A stretch of 64,000 nt of DNA from contig OX463827.1 in the NCBI GenBank assembly GCA_949825045.1, forward strand, positions 8,702,501 to 8,766,500, in the 5' to 3' direction. This stretch comes from Argyresthia goedartella. Lineage: Eukaryota > Arthropoda > Insecta > Lepidoptera > Argyresthiidae. The notes beneath the pieces were generated by a model that worked only from the letters and a program-made list of their open reading frames with translations, did not search any database and had not been told where the DNA came from. The position numbers and the translations under genes are program-made. The number at the start of each line of letters is the position of its first letter. Position 1 is the stretch's first letter. Positions 10,475 to 23,268 of this stretch are shown here, piece by piece.

Positions 10475-10632
10475 GTTTACATAAACATTTATATATGGGC
10501 ACATACCTTGCTTCTGACCCATACTAGGATACCCTGTTGTGGGAACCAGAAATAGCGACATAACACACATATAAACATCCAAGGCCTGGGTTTTTTTATC
10601 CCCAGCCTGGGATCGAACCCGGGACCTCTCGC
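10475..10632 (-). mobile_element. tRNA-derived SINE, family 1, partial
   Basis: On the minus strand it has the B-box region (GGGTTCGATCCCAGGC) and the body shared with the fuller copy at 12840-13065. The A-box end is lost. Confidence 0.75.
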
Positions 10633-10860
10633 ATGGTCTTACGTCTCTTGTGTGTGGCCTAGCCCTAGGGGAGCTGGCCAGCCGATTATCTGCGTGAGCC
10701 CTAACCTGTTTCCTAACTGTATACAGTTCGCGCCAAGTTTATTGTGCTATAGTCTGAGGGAGCTGCTATCTCTCTCTCTCACCCCATCTTACCCTAAGCG
10801 AGAATGAGAGGTCACAGCGCAGTCAACTTCGCGCGGCCTGTAGCCAGGAATTTATATTAT

Positions 10861-11335
10861 ATTAAGGCTGGTATTTAATCACACATCAAAAATACTGATT
10901 TGCGCTTAAAAAAAGGATCAGCAAAAACACTATTTATATATTAAATATTTTATGAGTACTTTACTTAGGTCTTATAAAGACCAAATCGGCGATTTGTTAG
11001 TGAATTGGCAAATACGAAGTACCCGTAACCGGCGAGCTTGCATGAAGAGACTTATGAATGTTGAGGAAGCGAGAGATGTATGCCAGGGTCGTAGCAGGTG
11101 GAGGTCTTTGGTCTCTGCCTATCCCTCTTCCGGGAAATAGGCGTGTATGTATGTATGTATGTATGAGTACATAACTTTATGTTTTAAGTATTTGTTGTCG
11201 TTCTAACATGTTGAACCTAACGCGAAGGATAAAGGGGGCTTCGCTTCGGTCACCCCCTTTACCCTTCACCTAAGCTACCGCAGCAAATATAAGGGATATT
11301 TGCTGCGCAAATCAGTATTTTTGGTGCAGTTTAAT
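10861..11335 (+). mobile_element. MITE family M (AAGGCTRGTATTTAATCRCAC ends), interrupted
   Basis: Ends and body match 36182-36436, 17340-17528 and 52185-52410. A GC-rich central hairpin around AAGGGGG..CTTCGCTTC..CCCCCTTT is typical of the family. A non-LTR 3' end is inserted at 10960. Confidence 0.75.
10960..11170 (+). mobile_element. 5'-truncated RTE-like non-LTR 3' end with target-site duplication
   Basis: Encodes the last residues of an RTE-like ORF (RRACMKRLMNVEEARDVC, then SRWRSLVSAYP, stop 11140) and a (TATG)n tail. ATGAGTAC at 10952-10959 recurs at 11163-11170. Intact M copies read through this point, so the insertion into the MITE is directly visible. Confidence 0.8.
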
Positions 11336-11689
11336 ATTTCCCTAAGAACCAACATAAGTAAGATATGTAAATGTTGATGAGTTATTTTCACTACAACCAA
11401 CAAGAAACCAAGCCAGCCTCAGCAACCCGTGGGAGAGTTAGCGGCGAAGTAACTGTACTACAACAATGCTTATGGGAAGCGCCTCTTATCCAACTAGGGT
11501 AGGCTTGCTTGCACCAACACTACTAATTAAGGTTTAATTGCAACTAAGGTTTATGGCGACAGGTGAAGTCAAGTGGCCGGGCAGTTTCGCGAATTGGCTG
11601 CGACATCGTTTGATCTATTGAAATCGGTCCAGCCGTCTTTGAGTTGTTTTTTTTAATAATTCCTTGGACACCATTTACACACATTGGTC

Positions 11690-11905
11690 TAGCCCCAAAC
11701 TAGGATTCCCTGTATCTTGGGTACTAGACAACGATACACATACTTATATAGATAAATATTATACTTAGATAGATAAACAACCATGACTAGGGTACAAACA
11801 TCCGTTCTCTTCAAACAAATATTTGCCCCCACCGGGACTAGAACCTGGGACCCTAGGCTTCGTCAGGCAGGGTCACTGCCGACTCGGCCATTCGGGTCGT
11901 TATCA
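11690..11905 (-). mobile_element. tRNA-derived SINE, family 2
   Basis: Reverse-oriented relative of 13292-13530, sharing the tRNA-like head (CCGAATGGCCGAGTCGGCAG) and the tail AGTTTGGGGCTAGA. Confidence 0.75.
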
Positions 11906-12376
11906 GCGAAAAGTGTGCAACGCAAAAGAACCTCTCTCCATACAGTCGCCTAAAATATTTTTTAATAAGAGGCTAAGAAGATAAGAGAAACGAATATCAT
12001 TACTTTAATTATTTTTCCAAATGTGGCTTTGGGAACTAATTGTGACTCCACAGTTTTTCAAGAGATAAGTACCGACTTAGGCCTTCAAGCAGATATGTAT
12101 TGTAATATAAGTATGATAAAATGACTCATTAAATAGTTTTAACATTTTTACTGTGTTTTCAAGCGAGCAGAACTTAATCTGCTTAAGCCATCACATTTTA
12201 TTTGATCAACGATAATTATTTACGGTTAATTAACTAATTGTGGATTATGATGTATTGTTCCAGCGGTGTGATGATGCCTCAACTGTTCTAATGCGGCTAT
12301 AGTAAGCAAGTGAAGCCAATATTTTTCAAGATCACAACTCTGATTTGTTCCTGATTTGATTTGACAGAAATAGTAA

Positions 12377-12786
12377 TAAAAAATACGGTCAAGTGCGAGT
12401 CGAACTCGCACACGAAAGGTTCCGTACCACCGTACAATGGTAGGGTTGGTGTGGAGTGAATAGTTTGGATTTTACATAGCAAAATGTTGTTTACAAAGTT
12501 ATTGGTGCGGCAACTTTTACACTCCATGTATGTAACCAGGTGCATTCATAAGTTTGTATGTGGTATTGAAATAATTGTTGTATGGGAACCCCCTTAAATA
12601 TATATTTTATTCTGTTTTTTAGTATTTGCTGTTATAGCGGCAACAGAAATACATCATCTGTTAAAATTTCAACTGTCTAACTATCACGGTTCATGAGATA
12701 CAGCCTGGTGACAGACGGACGGACGGACAGCGGAGACTTAGTAATGGGGTCCCGTTTGGCACACTTCGGGTACGGAACCCTAAAAA
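12377..12786 (+). repeat. Dispersed repeat R (ends GGTACGGAACCCTAAAAA)
   Basis: About 410 bp. An inverted copy lies at 49334-49727, with fragments at 15130-15170, 32890-33000, 35525-35605 and 36020-36165. It contains ATCACGGTTCATGAGATACA and a GACGGACGGAC run. Non-coding; its transposition class is not determined. Confidence 0.7.
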
Positions 12787-12839
12787 GGCCCAGGCATTTA
12801 ATTAAACACCGCTTTTCAGTTATTTACTGAAAGGTTTGA

Positions 12840-13065
12840 AGACCTCTGTGGCGCAGCGGTAGTGGCTCGGTCTACCATGCGAGAGGTCCGGGATTCGATC
12901 CCCGGCTGGGGGTAAAGACAAAAAACCTCCCGCAGGTCTTGGATGCTTATATGTGTGTGACGTCGCTGTTTTTGGTACCCACGACACAGGGTATCCTAGT
13001 GTGGGGCTAGAAGCAATGTATGTGCCTGTATGTAAATGTTTATGTTTAGCCAACGCTTATGGGCT
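12840..13065 (+). mobile_element. tRNA-derived SINE, family 1, best copy
   Basis: A box TGGCGCAGCGGTAGTGG (12849-12865) and B box GGGATTCGATCC (about 12890) give an internal RNA polymerase III promoter. They are followed by a body with CCCACGACACAGGGTATCC. Other copies: 10475-10632, 14770-14850, 16140-16560, 20950-21115, 55755-55855. Confidence 0.85.
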
Positions 13066-13099
13066 AAATAAAGACTGTCTGGGCGAAGTGGTCGGTCAG

Positions 13100-13180
13100 G
13101 GTAGGGGAAGGATAAAGGGGGTGAGCGAAGCGAAGTCGCCTCTATCCTTCGTGTTGGGTTGAACATGTAAGATCAACAAA
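13100..13180 (+). repeat. Fragment of MITE family M
   Basis: The central hairpin (AAGGGGGTGAGCGAAGCGAAG) and GGTTGAACATGTAAG are shared with 17340-17430. Confidence 0.6.
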
Positions 13181-13291
13181 ATCTAAGGTTGTGCAGGCCT
13201 ATGAAGCCAGTTGTTAATTAAGATAATTGGCTGCGACACATAACACACAGTATCGAGGAAAATCGCATTTGATTGTATTTAGCTATTCATA

Positions 13292-13530
13292 ACGACCCGA
13301 ATGGCCGAGTCGGCAGTAACCCTGCCTTCGAAGCCAAGGTTGCCGGGTTCGAGTCCCGGTGGGGGCAAATTTTTGTTTGATGAGAACGGATGTTTGTACC
13401 CTAGTCATGGTTGTTTATCTATCTAAGTATAGTATTTATCTATATAAGTATGTGTATCGTTGTCTAGTACCCAAGATACAGGGAATCCTAGTTTGGGGCT
13501 AGATCAATGTGTGTAAATAGTGTCCAAGGT
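13292..13530 (+). mobile_element. tRNA-derived SINE, family 2, best copy
   Basis: The tRNA-like head runs 13292-13367 with B box GGGTTCGAGTCCC (13344-13356). The body ends with AGTTTGGGGCTAGATCAATG. It is a SINE rather than a tRNA gene because head and body recur together at 11690-11905, and the body tail at 51310-51365. Confidence 0.85.
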
Positions 13531-14362
13531 ATTATTATTGTTGTAAATTAGCGAAACCAATGAGTAAGCCCACACACCCCCCCGCACACACCCCCACACA
13601 ATACAATTAACGCCTAAATGGCACCGAACACATTCGGTTCTCGTATTTTACGCGTCTTGTGGCAATTTTCGATGAATTTTAATTAACTGTGGGTAGAAAT
13701 GACTTGTTTGCAGGTATTAGAACAAACAATACCCGGCTTTGCGTACCTACTTTTTTTCGTGTTTGTACAGCAGGCTGGATATATGACTCTATACCCACAT
13801 GATATCTATCTACTCTACATAAATGTAGATACAGAATACGTTAAGCATTACATTTTGTATTTTAAGGCTTGTTGACCCGTCCGACGAAATAGGAGGAGTG
13901 TCATAAGTTTGAAGCGTCTGTCTGTGTGTCTGTGCGTGGCACCCTAGCGGTCAAACGTGTGGACAGATTTTGATGCGGCTCTTAACCAGTGGTGGTTCTT
14001 AGCCATGTTATCAGCTTAACAAAGAAACGAGTCAGCCAAATGATATAACGTACCGTCCGGCCACAGCTACCTGCGATTTCGAATTGCTTCAACTGTGGCA
14101 TATTAATTGTGTTTATGATTTTACATTTATAGTAATTTCTTTTTACTGCTGTTTTTGAGCAGCCGCGTGTCATTTAAAAAAATAAACGAAAACAATTATT
14201 TTTTCGAAACGAAACAATCGCTCGCTCACTGTTAGTCATTGTTTCAAAGCATATTTAGGAAATACAATTATTAGCTCAGTACACAGGTAGTTTATCATAC
14301 AAAAGGTGGTGTGGAAAATGTAATAATTTGTATTGCTGAAGGCTAGACATGAAAAATGCAAG

Positions 14363-14653
14363 TTTTAGACCTCGGTGGCCATGGCCAGCGTTAGCAGCCA
14401 TATTAGACCTCGGTGGCCAGCGTTAGCAGCCATATTAGACCTCGGTGGCCAGCGTTAGCAGCCATATTAGACCTCGGTGGCCAGCGTTAGCAGCCATATT
14501 AGACCTCGGTGGCCAGCGTTAGCAGCCATATTAGACCTCGGTGGCCAGCGTTAGCAGCCATATTAGACCTCGGTGGCCAGCGTTAGCAGCCATATTAGAA
14601 AAATGCAAGTTTTAGACCTCGGTGGCCATGGCCAGCGTTAGCAGCCATATTAG
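14363..14653. repeat. 32-bp minisatellite, 8 units
   Basis: Unit core GACCTCGGTGGCCAGCG with GTTAGCAGCCATATTA. Six units are 32 bp. The first and last carry an extra ATGGCC and are preceded by AAAAATGCAAGTTTT, so the array looks bracketed by the same variant. Confidence 0.95.
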
Positions 14654-14769
14654 AAAAATGACGCCTAAAACAGTTGTTTGGCAATATCTCCTTTCCGGCT
14701 CATTTTACGATAAAACAGTCTACCGATGAAATAAAATAGAGAAAATTTCCTATTATTCGTATTTCAATC

Positions 14770-14850
14770 TATGTTTTTGTGTTCCCACGACACAGGGAAA
14801 CCTAGTATGAGGCCAGAATCAATGCATGTGCCTGTATGAAAATGTTATGT
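14770..14850 (+). mobile_element. Fragment of SINE family 1
   Basis: Body segment only (CCCACGACACAGGGAAACC to CATGTGCCTGTATGAAAATG). Confidence 0.6.
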
Positions 14851-15259
14851 CATGTATGTTATGTCATTTAGCGTTCAAGCGCTGCAAAGTCTACTTCAAC
14901 ATGCGCTTAGGCGAAAAATACATTACCACGCCACCACGCGGTTGGTGTGATTGGCACATTTTTCAAGTTCAGTGATACATTTTGATTCCCCTGACATATC
15001 TTTTGATCACGTTGACTAAAGTTAGATGTCTCCAAAGTTCTATAGTACTGCGTACTTGATTAATTGATATCAATATCTACCTGATAGCTTTACGTGTTCC
15101 TGAGACAAAGTCTTAGAGAGAAGATGGAAAAAACGGACGGACGGACGGATAGACAGATAGAGGGGTAACGAAGTAACGCATGGTTTATTTTATATAAGAG
15201 CTAAAAATGCACAGAAAGCATGATATTTCTTAGTTTTGGCTAAACTCGAACAAAATCAT

Positions 15260-15620
15260 CATTCTTTTTAATTAACACCCATGGAATGGAAATTTCGCTC
15301 GCTACTAGAACATCTATCATTACGAAACTTGGTATGTTGTAGATGAGCATACAACAATATTATAAAATGGTACCATCGAGCTGGTCTGATGATGGAGCTC
15401 GAAGGTGGATGAGGAGACCCTAGGATGCTTACGTGTTTGGAATTTGGGCTCATTAGATTCGTCTTGACAAGTCCTATTCATATCTCCAAGCGATGTTCTC
15501 AGCATCAGCATCAGCAGAACCTCGTGATGATGGTGGGCGATGGTAGACAGAACCCTTGTACTCTTACGTGTAAACCCATCGAGTTAGGGCTCATTTGATT
15601 CATCTTGATAAAACCTCTTG
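15260..15620. repeat. Diverged tandem duplication of about 150 bp
   Basis: Two blocks share GGGCTCATTWGATTC and CATCTTGATAAA-like segments, at about 15375-15480 and 15520-15625. No coding content. Confidence 0.45.
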
Positions 15621-16139
15621 ATTTCGAAAGGGTAATTTTAGTTATCGAACTACTATAATTATTATAACAAACACATCAAATGTCCCAATATAAGGAATCA
15701 CATGCATTATTATCAACGTCTGCTAACTGCAGTAATTAGCGTCGTTTACCAATGAAGCCATCATCAGTCATCAATTATGCCTGCTTTGAGTTTTGCGAAA
15801 ATCCAAAATGTGTAGATTTACGCTCGAATTGGCTCGAAGGAAGTAGCCATAACTAAAAAACGGAGGAGATATTTGAACCACAGCTATAAATTTTCATAAA
15901 ACAAGAATGCTGTCACGCATTATTACATATGTTACTCCTGCATAGATGCGCAGATAGTATAAAGGTTTAGGAGCTTTGTTCTTTTTTAATCAGCTGTCAG
16001 AAACCCAACATTAACAGTTACCGTGACTGCGCCCGCGCAACCATGCCACGAGCGAGCAGTTTGCCGCGTTTCCTATATGATTAGCGATACTGAATATGCA
16101 GAACTGATGTTGCCACTGCACTGTTGGGTGCACTGAACA
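15621..16139. other. Spacer, nothing recognised
   Basis: AT-rich; no recognisable ORF or repeat structure seen. Confidence 0.4.
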
Positions 16140-16560
16140 ATAAACATAAATATTTATTAATAGGCACGTAAATTGCTGCTGGCCTCACACTGGGATACTT
16201 TGTGTCGTGGGAACGAGAAACAGAGCGGCGTCACATTTTTTTTAAACCATTTATTAATCCCATTTATAATATATATATATATAACTTAATGATATCTAGC
16301 CACTACGCAAACCAGAGTTTATCAGTAGTGGCGAGTGTTACACACATATTAAAAAAACTTACACACATATTACGAAACAGAGTCTTATCTATCTTAAATA
16401 TCTCGCAAGTAGGTACATATTTAACTATTTTATTCGAAAACATATAAACATCCAGGACCTGGGGATTTTATTTTCCTTTTAGCATCGGTCGGGGACCGAA
16501 CCCGGGACCTCTCGCATGGTAGACAGAGCCACAACTGCTGCGCCACAGAGGTCGTTACGC
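16140..16560 (-). mobile_element. SINE family 1 split by an AT-rich insertion
   Basis: The body (16140-16230) and the head (16441-16560, including the A and B boxes on the minus strand) are both present. They are separated by about 200 bp of unrelated AT-rich DNA. Confidence 0.65.
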
Positions 16561-16680
16561 AATGAGACGCATTTATTAGCAATTTCGTTTTTCCTAGAAC
16601 GAGAAGCATAGGCACAGCTGTGCCCACTTTTACCCAATTATTAAAGGAAACCGCAGATATTTACTTATAGGGACTTAATA

Positions 16681-16795
16681 TTGCCTCTTTTCTACATTGA
16701 ACTCCCACAGTGGAGTAGCAGGGCGAGAAACTCCCACAGATTGATTTTTAGGTCTCTTTTAAAATTGCTTGTGTTTAACTAATACAAAAAATTGT
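16681..16795 (-). mobile_element. 3' UTR fragment of the non-LTR family at 5397-7290
   Basis: Reverse complement of the 7130-7225 region. It shares AGATTGATTTTTAGGTCTCT and two CTCCCACAG blocks. Confidence 0.75.
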
Positions 16796-17329
16796 TATGA
16801 ATAATATTCAGGTCACCGACTTGAATAGTAGTAGTAGTAGTAGTATTTATATCGATGATTCGGGTATAAATAATTACAAAATTATTAATAGCGAGTTCTG
16901 TGTTGAGTTAGATTATTCTAGATATCATGCAGTCTTGTGATTTATGTAATCGTCAACATTGCAACATTCCTTTTTAGACAAAGCCGTTTTTACATAGTTT
17001 TTAAATTGCTCAAATAGCAAACCTCTATTTTGCATGACCGGTGGCTAGCTCATCGTCGCAGTTATAGAGACGTTATCTCATTGCGACATAGTAAGCGCGT
17101 GTTATTTATTACGGGTCGATTCCGCATCTCCGTAATCATCCATGCCGTTTAGCTTGAAAGGAATTGAATTCACAGCAATTATAATGGACAATTTATATTA
17201 GGTACAGATAGACCCGACAGACCTCGTTGTGCAGAAGCTACTAGACAACCAACGCCATATGTATATTGGAAAAAGGACGATCGAAGTTACACGTTACAAA
17301 TTGGATTCATATAAAAAGGGCAAATAACA
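16796..17329. other. Spacer with a short (TAG)n microsatellite
   Basis: A TAG run lies near 16828-16846. Nothing else recognised. Confidence 0.4.
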
Positions 17330-17339
17330 GGGCAAAATG

Positions 17340-17528
17340 CTTCGGCAGGGTAAAGGGGGTGGGTGAACGAAGCGAAGCCCCCTTTATCCTTCGTTTTAGG
17401 TTGAACATGCAAAAACCTTGAAACATAAACTTGAGTACACATAAAATATTTAAAACATAAAAAGTGTTTTGCTGATCCTTTTTTGATGTGAAAATCAGTA
17501 TTTTAGATGTACGATTTAATACTAGCCA
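17340..17528 (-). mobile_element. MITE family M, one end missing
   Basis: Reverse orientation relative to 36182-36436. It shares the central hairpin, ACACATAAAATATTTAAAAC and the terminal GATTTAATACTAGCC. Confidence 0.7.
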
Positions 17529-17530
17529 TC

Positions 17531-18384
17531 TAGCCATATAAAAATATGTATGGGCAATCGTCGATGTTCTTTCATAGTCTTCCTTTTATTTAAGTTGCAT
17601 AGTTTCTTAGAGAAAATTGATCTTCATGATTAATTAATGCCACATGGAGGGAAAGTACCTTAAATATTGCATTGCATTGGTGCATTGTACTGACAAGAAA
17701 TTTTAACCGCCTGAATTCACCGGGAATAAAACCCGCTAAAATTCCCTGTAATTTTATTTTATAGGCGAATTAAAAATACTTTGATGCAGTTCAAATAGTT
17801 CTTAAAAGCAAAATAGTCTTCTTTCAGTAAAATGCTCCACACTATTTAAGGCACTTTCCATCCACGTGGCCGTGGGACACCCCGTCAGATAAATAACTAT
17901 AACATTGCAAAAATCTCAGCGCGGTGGCACTTTTTTTCTTCCGCGCAATCAAGACAAGGCAACGACGCGGTCCCATTCAGCCTCAACGAGCGTTGACTCG
18001 CTGCAGAGAAAGTCAGATAAATAGTGCCGATGTGATCAGATCATGTTGTGTAACAAGACGTAACGTCTAGTGAACGAGGAATCGCGGGTTCATGCCACAT
18101 TTGGTTTAAGAAGACGTGGTTGTTCTTCTTCTTTGAGTACCATCTCCTATCGGAGGACGGCTATCATTATGGCTATTTGGGACCGTGGTGTGCGGAATAT
18201 AACGGTGCTGCTTGATTTAGGTTCAATATCAGTAATATGAATACGAATTATAATAATCAAATAATGAAATGTCAATCGACCTTAACTGGAAGGTTTGCAA
18301 TAAAATTACTAAATTTGGATTTTTTCTTTCAAAGTGAAGAAAAACAACCGCTCTTCAAACAACACTCGCTGCCTACCATGGATA
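17531..18384. other. Spacer, nothing recognised
   Basis: No convincing exon, RNA gene or repeat. Confidence 0.4.
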
Positions 18385-18500
18385 CGTGGAACCCGTGTTA
18401 AATACGGCATCATGTTATGGAGAAATAGTACAGATATTAACAGAGCATTTGTCATACAAAAAAAAAAGCATTCTATTAGGTCAATCATAGAAAAAAAACA
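18385..18500 (+). pseudogene. Short remnant of non-LTR RT
   Basis: The frame from about 18403 (YGIMLWRNSTDINRAFVIQ) resembles the YGILLWGKAADIQTIFILQ segment of the copy at 31915-32718. Only about 35 residues remain, so the family is certain only to the non-LTR level. Confidence 0.55.
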
Positions 18501-19564
18501 CTACGTGTTACCACAAAAAATATTAAACAGCGTTTAACTTCAAAGCAAACGTCAAATCAAAATCCATACACTTTTGTCTTTAAACAAGTGTTGAACGGTA
18601 GTTTATTTTTTTACTAACTAATACTAACTTTACCGTGTCTCTATATAATGAAGTAGCAATATTTATAAAAAAAAAATTTGTTTGTTTACGACAGCTAATC
18701 AACTGTTTCCAAGGAATACGAGAAATCCGGATAGGTTAGTACTAGCTAGAACATAAACCGAGAACAACGACTAATTTAAAAAGTCTTTCTTTCTTAATTA
18801 AAAAAAAAGTTATTTCTATGGCTACAACAGCGAACATTTTGTGCACTATCCGGGTTATTGCACTATTTTGTATTTTGTATTATATTTTGTATTTCATGGT
18901 TAAATTGTCTGTGTGTTATGTCCTTGTTAAGTAGGCATATAAATCTGACCTTACTATTATTCCCAGGCTGTATGCACTGCTTTGTAGTTGGCTTGGCCGT
19001 GGCTGTGGCAAATCGTCCAAAGTATTCATTACATCCTTTTCTCACATAATCGGGCATTTCCTGCGGCCGAAATATAGCTGAACAAGCATCTAAGGATTTA
19101 ATAATAACTGATATATTTACCTTATTTCATAAGCCAATAATTAAATCTTGAATCTTGATTTTAATTACTCAGCGAGGTTTTGAAGCCAGAGGGTACTTCT
19201 GCGGCCCAGTATTTTATGATTAAACATAGTATTTTATGGTTATTGTGCCGATAAAATTATTGTGTTTTTGTTGGAAAATGGAAGACCAATTACGAAGCAT
19301 TTGGATGAGAATCGGACCATATTCAAATCTTAATGGCTTTTATTTATAGTGACGTCACCGTCGTTATTTCTAATAGCTTGGCCTGGATGCACAACCGGTA
19401 ACTCAGTTTGATCGACACTCAAATGCTGCCATTGCTCATTGGGAAACACCGTAATTTTTTTTTCATTTCACATGAGGAGAGATAATATCATGAAACTGCG
19501 GTATGTTGAATTACTATTGTTAAACATGAGGAAAGGAAAGCTAGTTTTAAAAAAAACTTTGTAT

Positions 19565-20060
19565 TATCATCATCGGTGCACCATAGATCATCATGCCCAG
19601 CCCATATCGACCCTCTGCTGGGCATATGCCTCTTTTATGTAGGACCAATCCTCAGGAACTGTGCCAGCTACGGAACCCGGTATCAGTTGCTTCATATCTT
19701 TATCTTCATATTTGATCCCAGGATCCGTGGAGACAGACCCGTAGTATCCAGTGACATTCCGTCAACTTGACCGACAACCATTTCACAATTTCTTGTATCT
19801 TGTCATATTTAAACCTCGCGAAATAAATGGGCAGGATACGTCGTTCGTTTGCAACCACACCGATGGGCCAAATTAACATCTATCTGGATCTCAAATGCAA
19901 AACGAGGTCATGGCTGCCCCAGGAATCGCTGGAGTGATGAGCAGAGGGATCCCGACAAGATCTGGTGGGAACGAGACCAGCAGCGTAAAAAGTGGAAGAG
20001 GGGAGAGAGGTGCCTTTACCCAGCAGTTAGAAGACCTTGGCTAATAATGATATAGACAAT
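19565..20060 (+). pseudogene. RTE-like non-LTR 3' remnants
   Basis: 19850-20050 encodes a decayed C-terminal tail (GCPRNRWSDE, then RDQQRKKWK). The 19570-19640 block (CAGCCCATATCGACC..CTGCTGGGCATATGCCTC) is typical of RTE 3' regions. Order and frame are disturbed. Confidence 0.5.
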
Positions 20061-20419
20061 AAAAATTAATATCAATCTGTCAAACTTGGCCTTGCTTCTA
20101 ATTGCAGCAAAATCAACTAACTCTTTGAACGTCAATCTCAATTCAGGGTTTACTGCAATACCCATAATCATCTATCCCATATATCAGTCCAGCTCTAATT
20201 GAAACATCGACCAGATCCTGTTACATGATCACTTAAGCCGGTATTCACGTGGTGTGAACATAAATTTTAATAAGATAACTGGAACAGCACAATACACTGC
20301 ATTTCGCACCGTTGTAAAAGAGCATATGGATTAATCCTAAAACGTAGGTAGTAAAATTAAAACCTAATCGCAGTACTATAATAGCACTATTGTAAATCAG
20401 TATTATCACTATTATGTTT

Positions 20420-20614
20420 CTGTTCCAATCGGGGTTTATACGAGGGCTTTAGCGCGCTATACCACCAACTTTTGACATATACAATTCTGATATTGTCAAA
20501 CGTTGAAATAGGTTTCAGCTTGAGACACGGTTCTAGATTTATTGGACTCCTTGTCAAATACCGTATTGGTGGTATAGCGCTCTGAAGCCCACTTCTAACC
20601 CCCAATTGGAACAG
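20420..20614. mobile_element. MITE with about 50-bp imperfect TIRs
   Basis: Left CTGTTCCAAT..GCGCTATACCACCAA pairs with right TTGGTGGTATAGCGC..ATTGGAACAG. The interior (ATACAATTCTGATATTGTCA) recurs at 48940-49060 without these ends. Confidence 0.75.
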
Positions 20615-20949
20615 TAAAATCAGAATTGTATATTTCCAGCAGTTGTGTTTTATAAACTAAATTTTGTGTTTAAAAGACACCATTTGACTATGACGTCACA
20701 TGCAACTATTTCATAGAACTTTTCAAAGAAACTTAGACTATCAAAATTATCTTAGATAACTCATATATAGCACATTATCTTAGTATTCAAATTTTAATGT
20801 TAGTTGGAAACCTAATGAAAGTTGGGGTATAAGGAGTGTGGGCAACTCGCTCCCTAGTTAGGTCACGTCTGACTCTGTCCCTAAATATTGCACCCAATTG
20901 TAGAGGTAGGTTATAGGTATCTATGGATTTGTATTATATATGGATTGTA

Positions 20950-21115
20950 TTGTCATTGTCGGGTTCGATCTCCGGCTGGGGATACAGAAATACAAAATCC
21001 CCAGGTCTTGGATGTTTATATGTGTGTGACGTCGCTGTTTCTGGTTCCCACGACACAGGGTATCCTAGTGTGGGGCCAGAAGCAATGTATGTGCTTATAT
21101 GTAAATGTTTATGCT
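20950..21115 (+). mobile_element. SINE family 1, A-box end missing
   Basis: It has the B box (GGGTTCGATCTCCGG) and the complete body, but no A box. Confidence 0.75.
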
Positions 21116-23268
21116 TATTACAATATCACGTTGTTTTCCGTAAAGCGCGGCAGAGGCGAGACGTCTGTCAACGTTCAGCCGTAGGTAATGTAAAATATTA
21201 TTGATAGATTATTAGGATTCTTCCAACCTCGACGGTTCTTCTGTAACTTTTATCATAATGCTATTGAATACAGTAAATTATAGCGTAGCTACTGCACAAA
21301 AAAATAACATTTTTAATAAACAAGTGTTGAGAAATTCTGCTGGTTTTATGATAACCAAACCAAACGAGTAGTTTTTATAGTTTTGATGGTCACTCCCGGA
21401 GCTGGCTTAGTGAGATGGGAACATATCGTGGGGCCAGCATTCCAGTTGACTGTCGACAGAACTTTTGATGTCAGATGCTACCTCGTTAAAGTTCGTTATG
21501 GTCTTATGAATGAATAAAAAAGCGTTTACGAAATACTTAAAGTTATACTGGTTACGAATGCACACGGCAGGCGTAGCATATTGATATCGTTGGAGAGGTT
21601 CTTACTAAAATTACGATATTTGGAAATCTGTAAACCTTAACTAAGGCATTCATATTATTTATTGCACAGAAATCTTAATGGTAATATAACAAAAACAATA
21701 TGAGCAAAGGCGAGTTCTATAGAGAGATTTCTACCATCCATCTTATATCGGTCGGCTATCATTACGGACATTTGTGTCCGTCTATACGAGTGCCTTTACC
21801 ACACAATCGTAATATTTGTCCCACTTTACGTCACCAGTCAGTGATCGCCAATTAATTTCTTCTAGTAAGAATCATCCGTACACTTGGCACACGACAGAAA
21901 ACACCCAAGTTTTCTTACAAAGAATTCCACTGGAAAAAACACCTACGCTGAACGCAGTCACCGCGACCATTGGAAAGCGTTAACTGGCTGGAAACTATTC
22001 ATTTTTCTTGCGTGCGCCTCATATTAAATTATTAATATCTGATGCTCAACTCATTAGCATATTTCTCTCGTTGACTGATCTTGGTAACGATCGTAAAGCC
22101 TTTAGATATTGTGGATCTTATCGTGCTTGGGATAAGGCTGGGTGTAAGATTCTTGGCCTGAGAAGTGTGTGTTAAACAGGTGAAGCGCAAGATTGATTTG
22201 CTTAGCGTATTTCACGGCTCATTGCACAATGTGACTAGTTTTCCCAGGATATAAGTCTGGATTTCCCTATTTCTATAATTATTTTACTTCGTCTGTGACT
22301 TTCTGTTCTATCACTCTTACGGTTCCCGAAATAAACAGACTCAGGACTGAGAAAGGTAACTAATGTAACTAGGTATTACACCAACTGTGTTTGGCTAAAT
22401 TAGATCATTATGTCATAATGATGTTCATATCTATTGAGATCAAAAGTGAACGGCCTACATCCTTTTTTACACTTGAACCCAAAGTAACGTAGGTCATTGA
22501 ATCCAATTAGCATAATTAAATATCACTACAATGAACAACGGCGTGACTGAGTTTTTTTCTAGTTCGATTGCTCTGGGAAAGTTTTTTGTTTGCATAAAAA
22601 TACCCAAAAGCAGTAAGCAAAAGAAAAATAAATGAGAAACACACATTGTTCACGCTGTTCTGCCACAGACGTAATAGCCATGTTGCAGTGTTAACTTTAT
22701 TTTAATATGGTTGTGTCCAAAATGTCAACCACCACGAATTAACCCCTTAATGCATTGTATGTAACCCATATATATGAAACCATATAAAGGTTTTGAACTT
22801 TATTATCAAGCAATAAGGTTGAAAATAGCGAGTTACTAATTTTACCGATATACGAGTCTAAAGGCTCTCAGCCCTTCAAATATGAAGGCAAATATTAGGC
22901 CCTAATATTTGAAACAATAAATTACACATCGGAAACACTATAATAAGTTTACGTACCTACGTAGTGATACACAATCGCACAAACAACTGATATAAATGAC
23001 AACGTACAGAGATACCTACATAGCAACATAGTGTATAATGCCGATAAATTATTTACAAAAGATATTAAGGAATGTAATCAAAAAACAGGCCCCCAGTGAT
23101 AAGGCTAAGATAGAACACTCACGCCATAACAGAACAGATTTGATGTTTGCTTCACATTATCACACAAATAAGTTGTTTTTATATTCAGTCTCTTATCAAG
23201 CTTAAAACTATAGCACGTATACTTTATCGATGACGCAATCATACTTATTCAACAACACTTTAGATAAG
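21116..23268. other. Intergenic region downstream of the carboxylase gene
   Basis: AT-rich. The motif ACTTTATTATCAAGCAATAAG (about 22795) recurs at about 51728. No exon or RNA gene recognised. The 3' UTR of the carboxylase gene must lie at its right end, but I could not place the poly(A) signal. Confidence 0.4.

Noticed and set aside
10022..10582. Minus-strand ORF of 186 codons
   Set aside because: Runs through a SINE and low-complexity sequence; composition does not look like a protein domain.
12840..13367. Two apparent tRNA genes
   Set aside because: Both tRNA-like heads are followed by SINE bodies that recur elsewhere in the window, and they lack clean acceptor stems.
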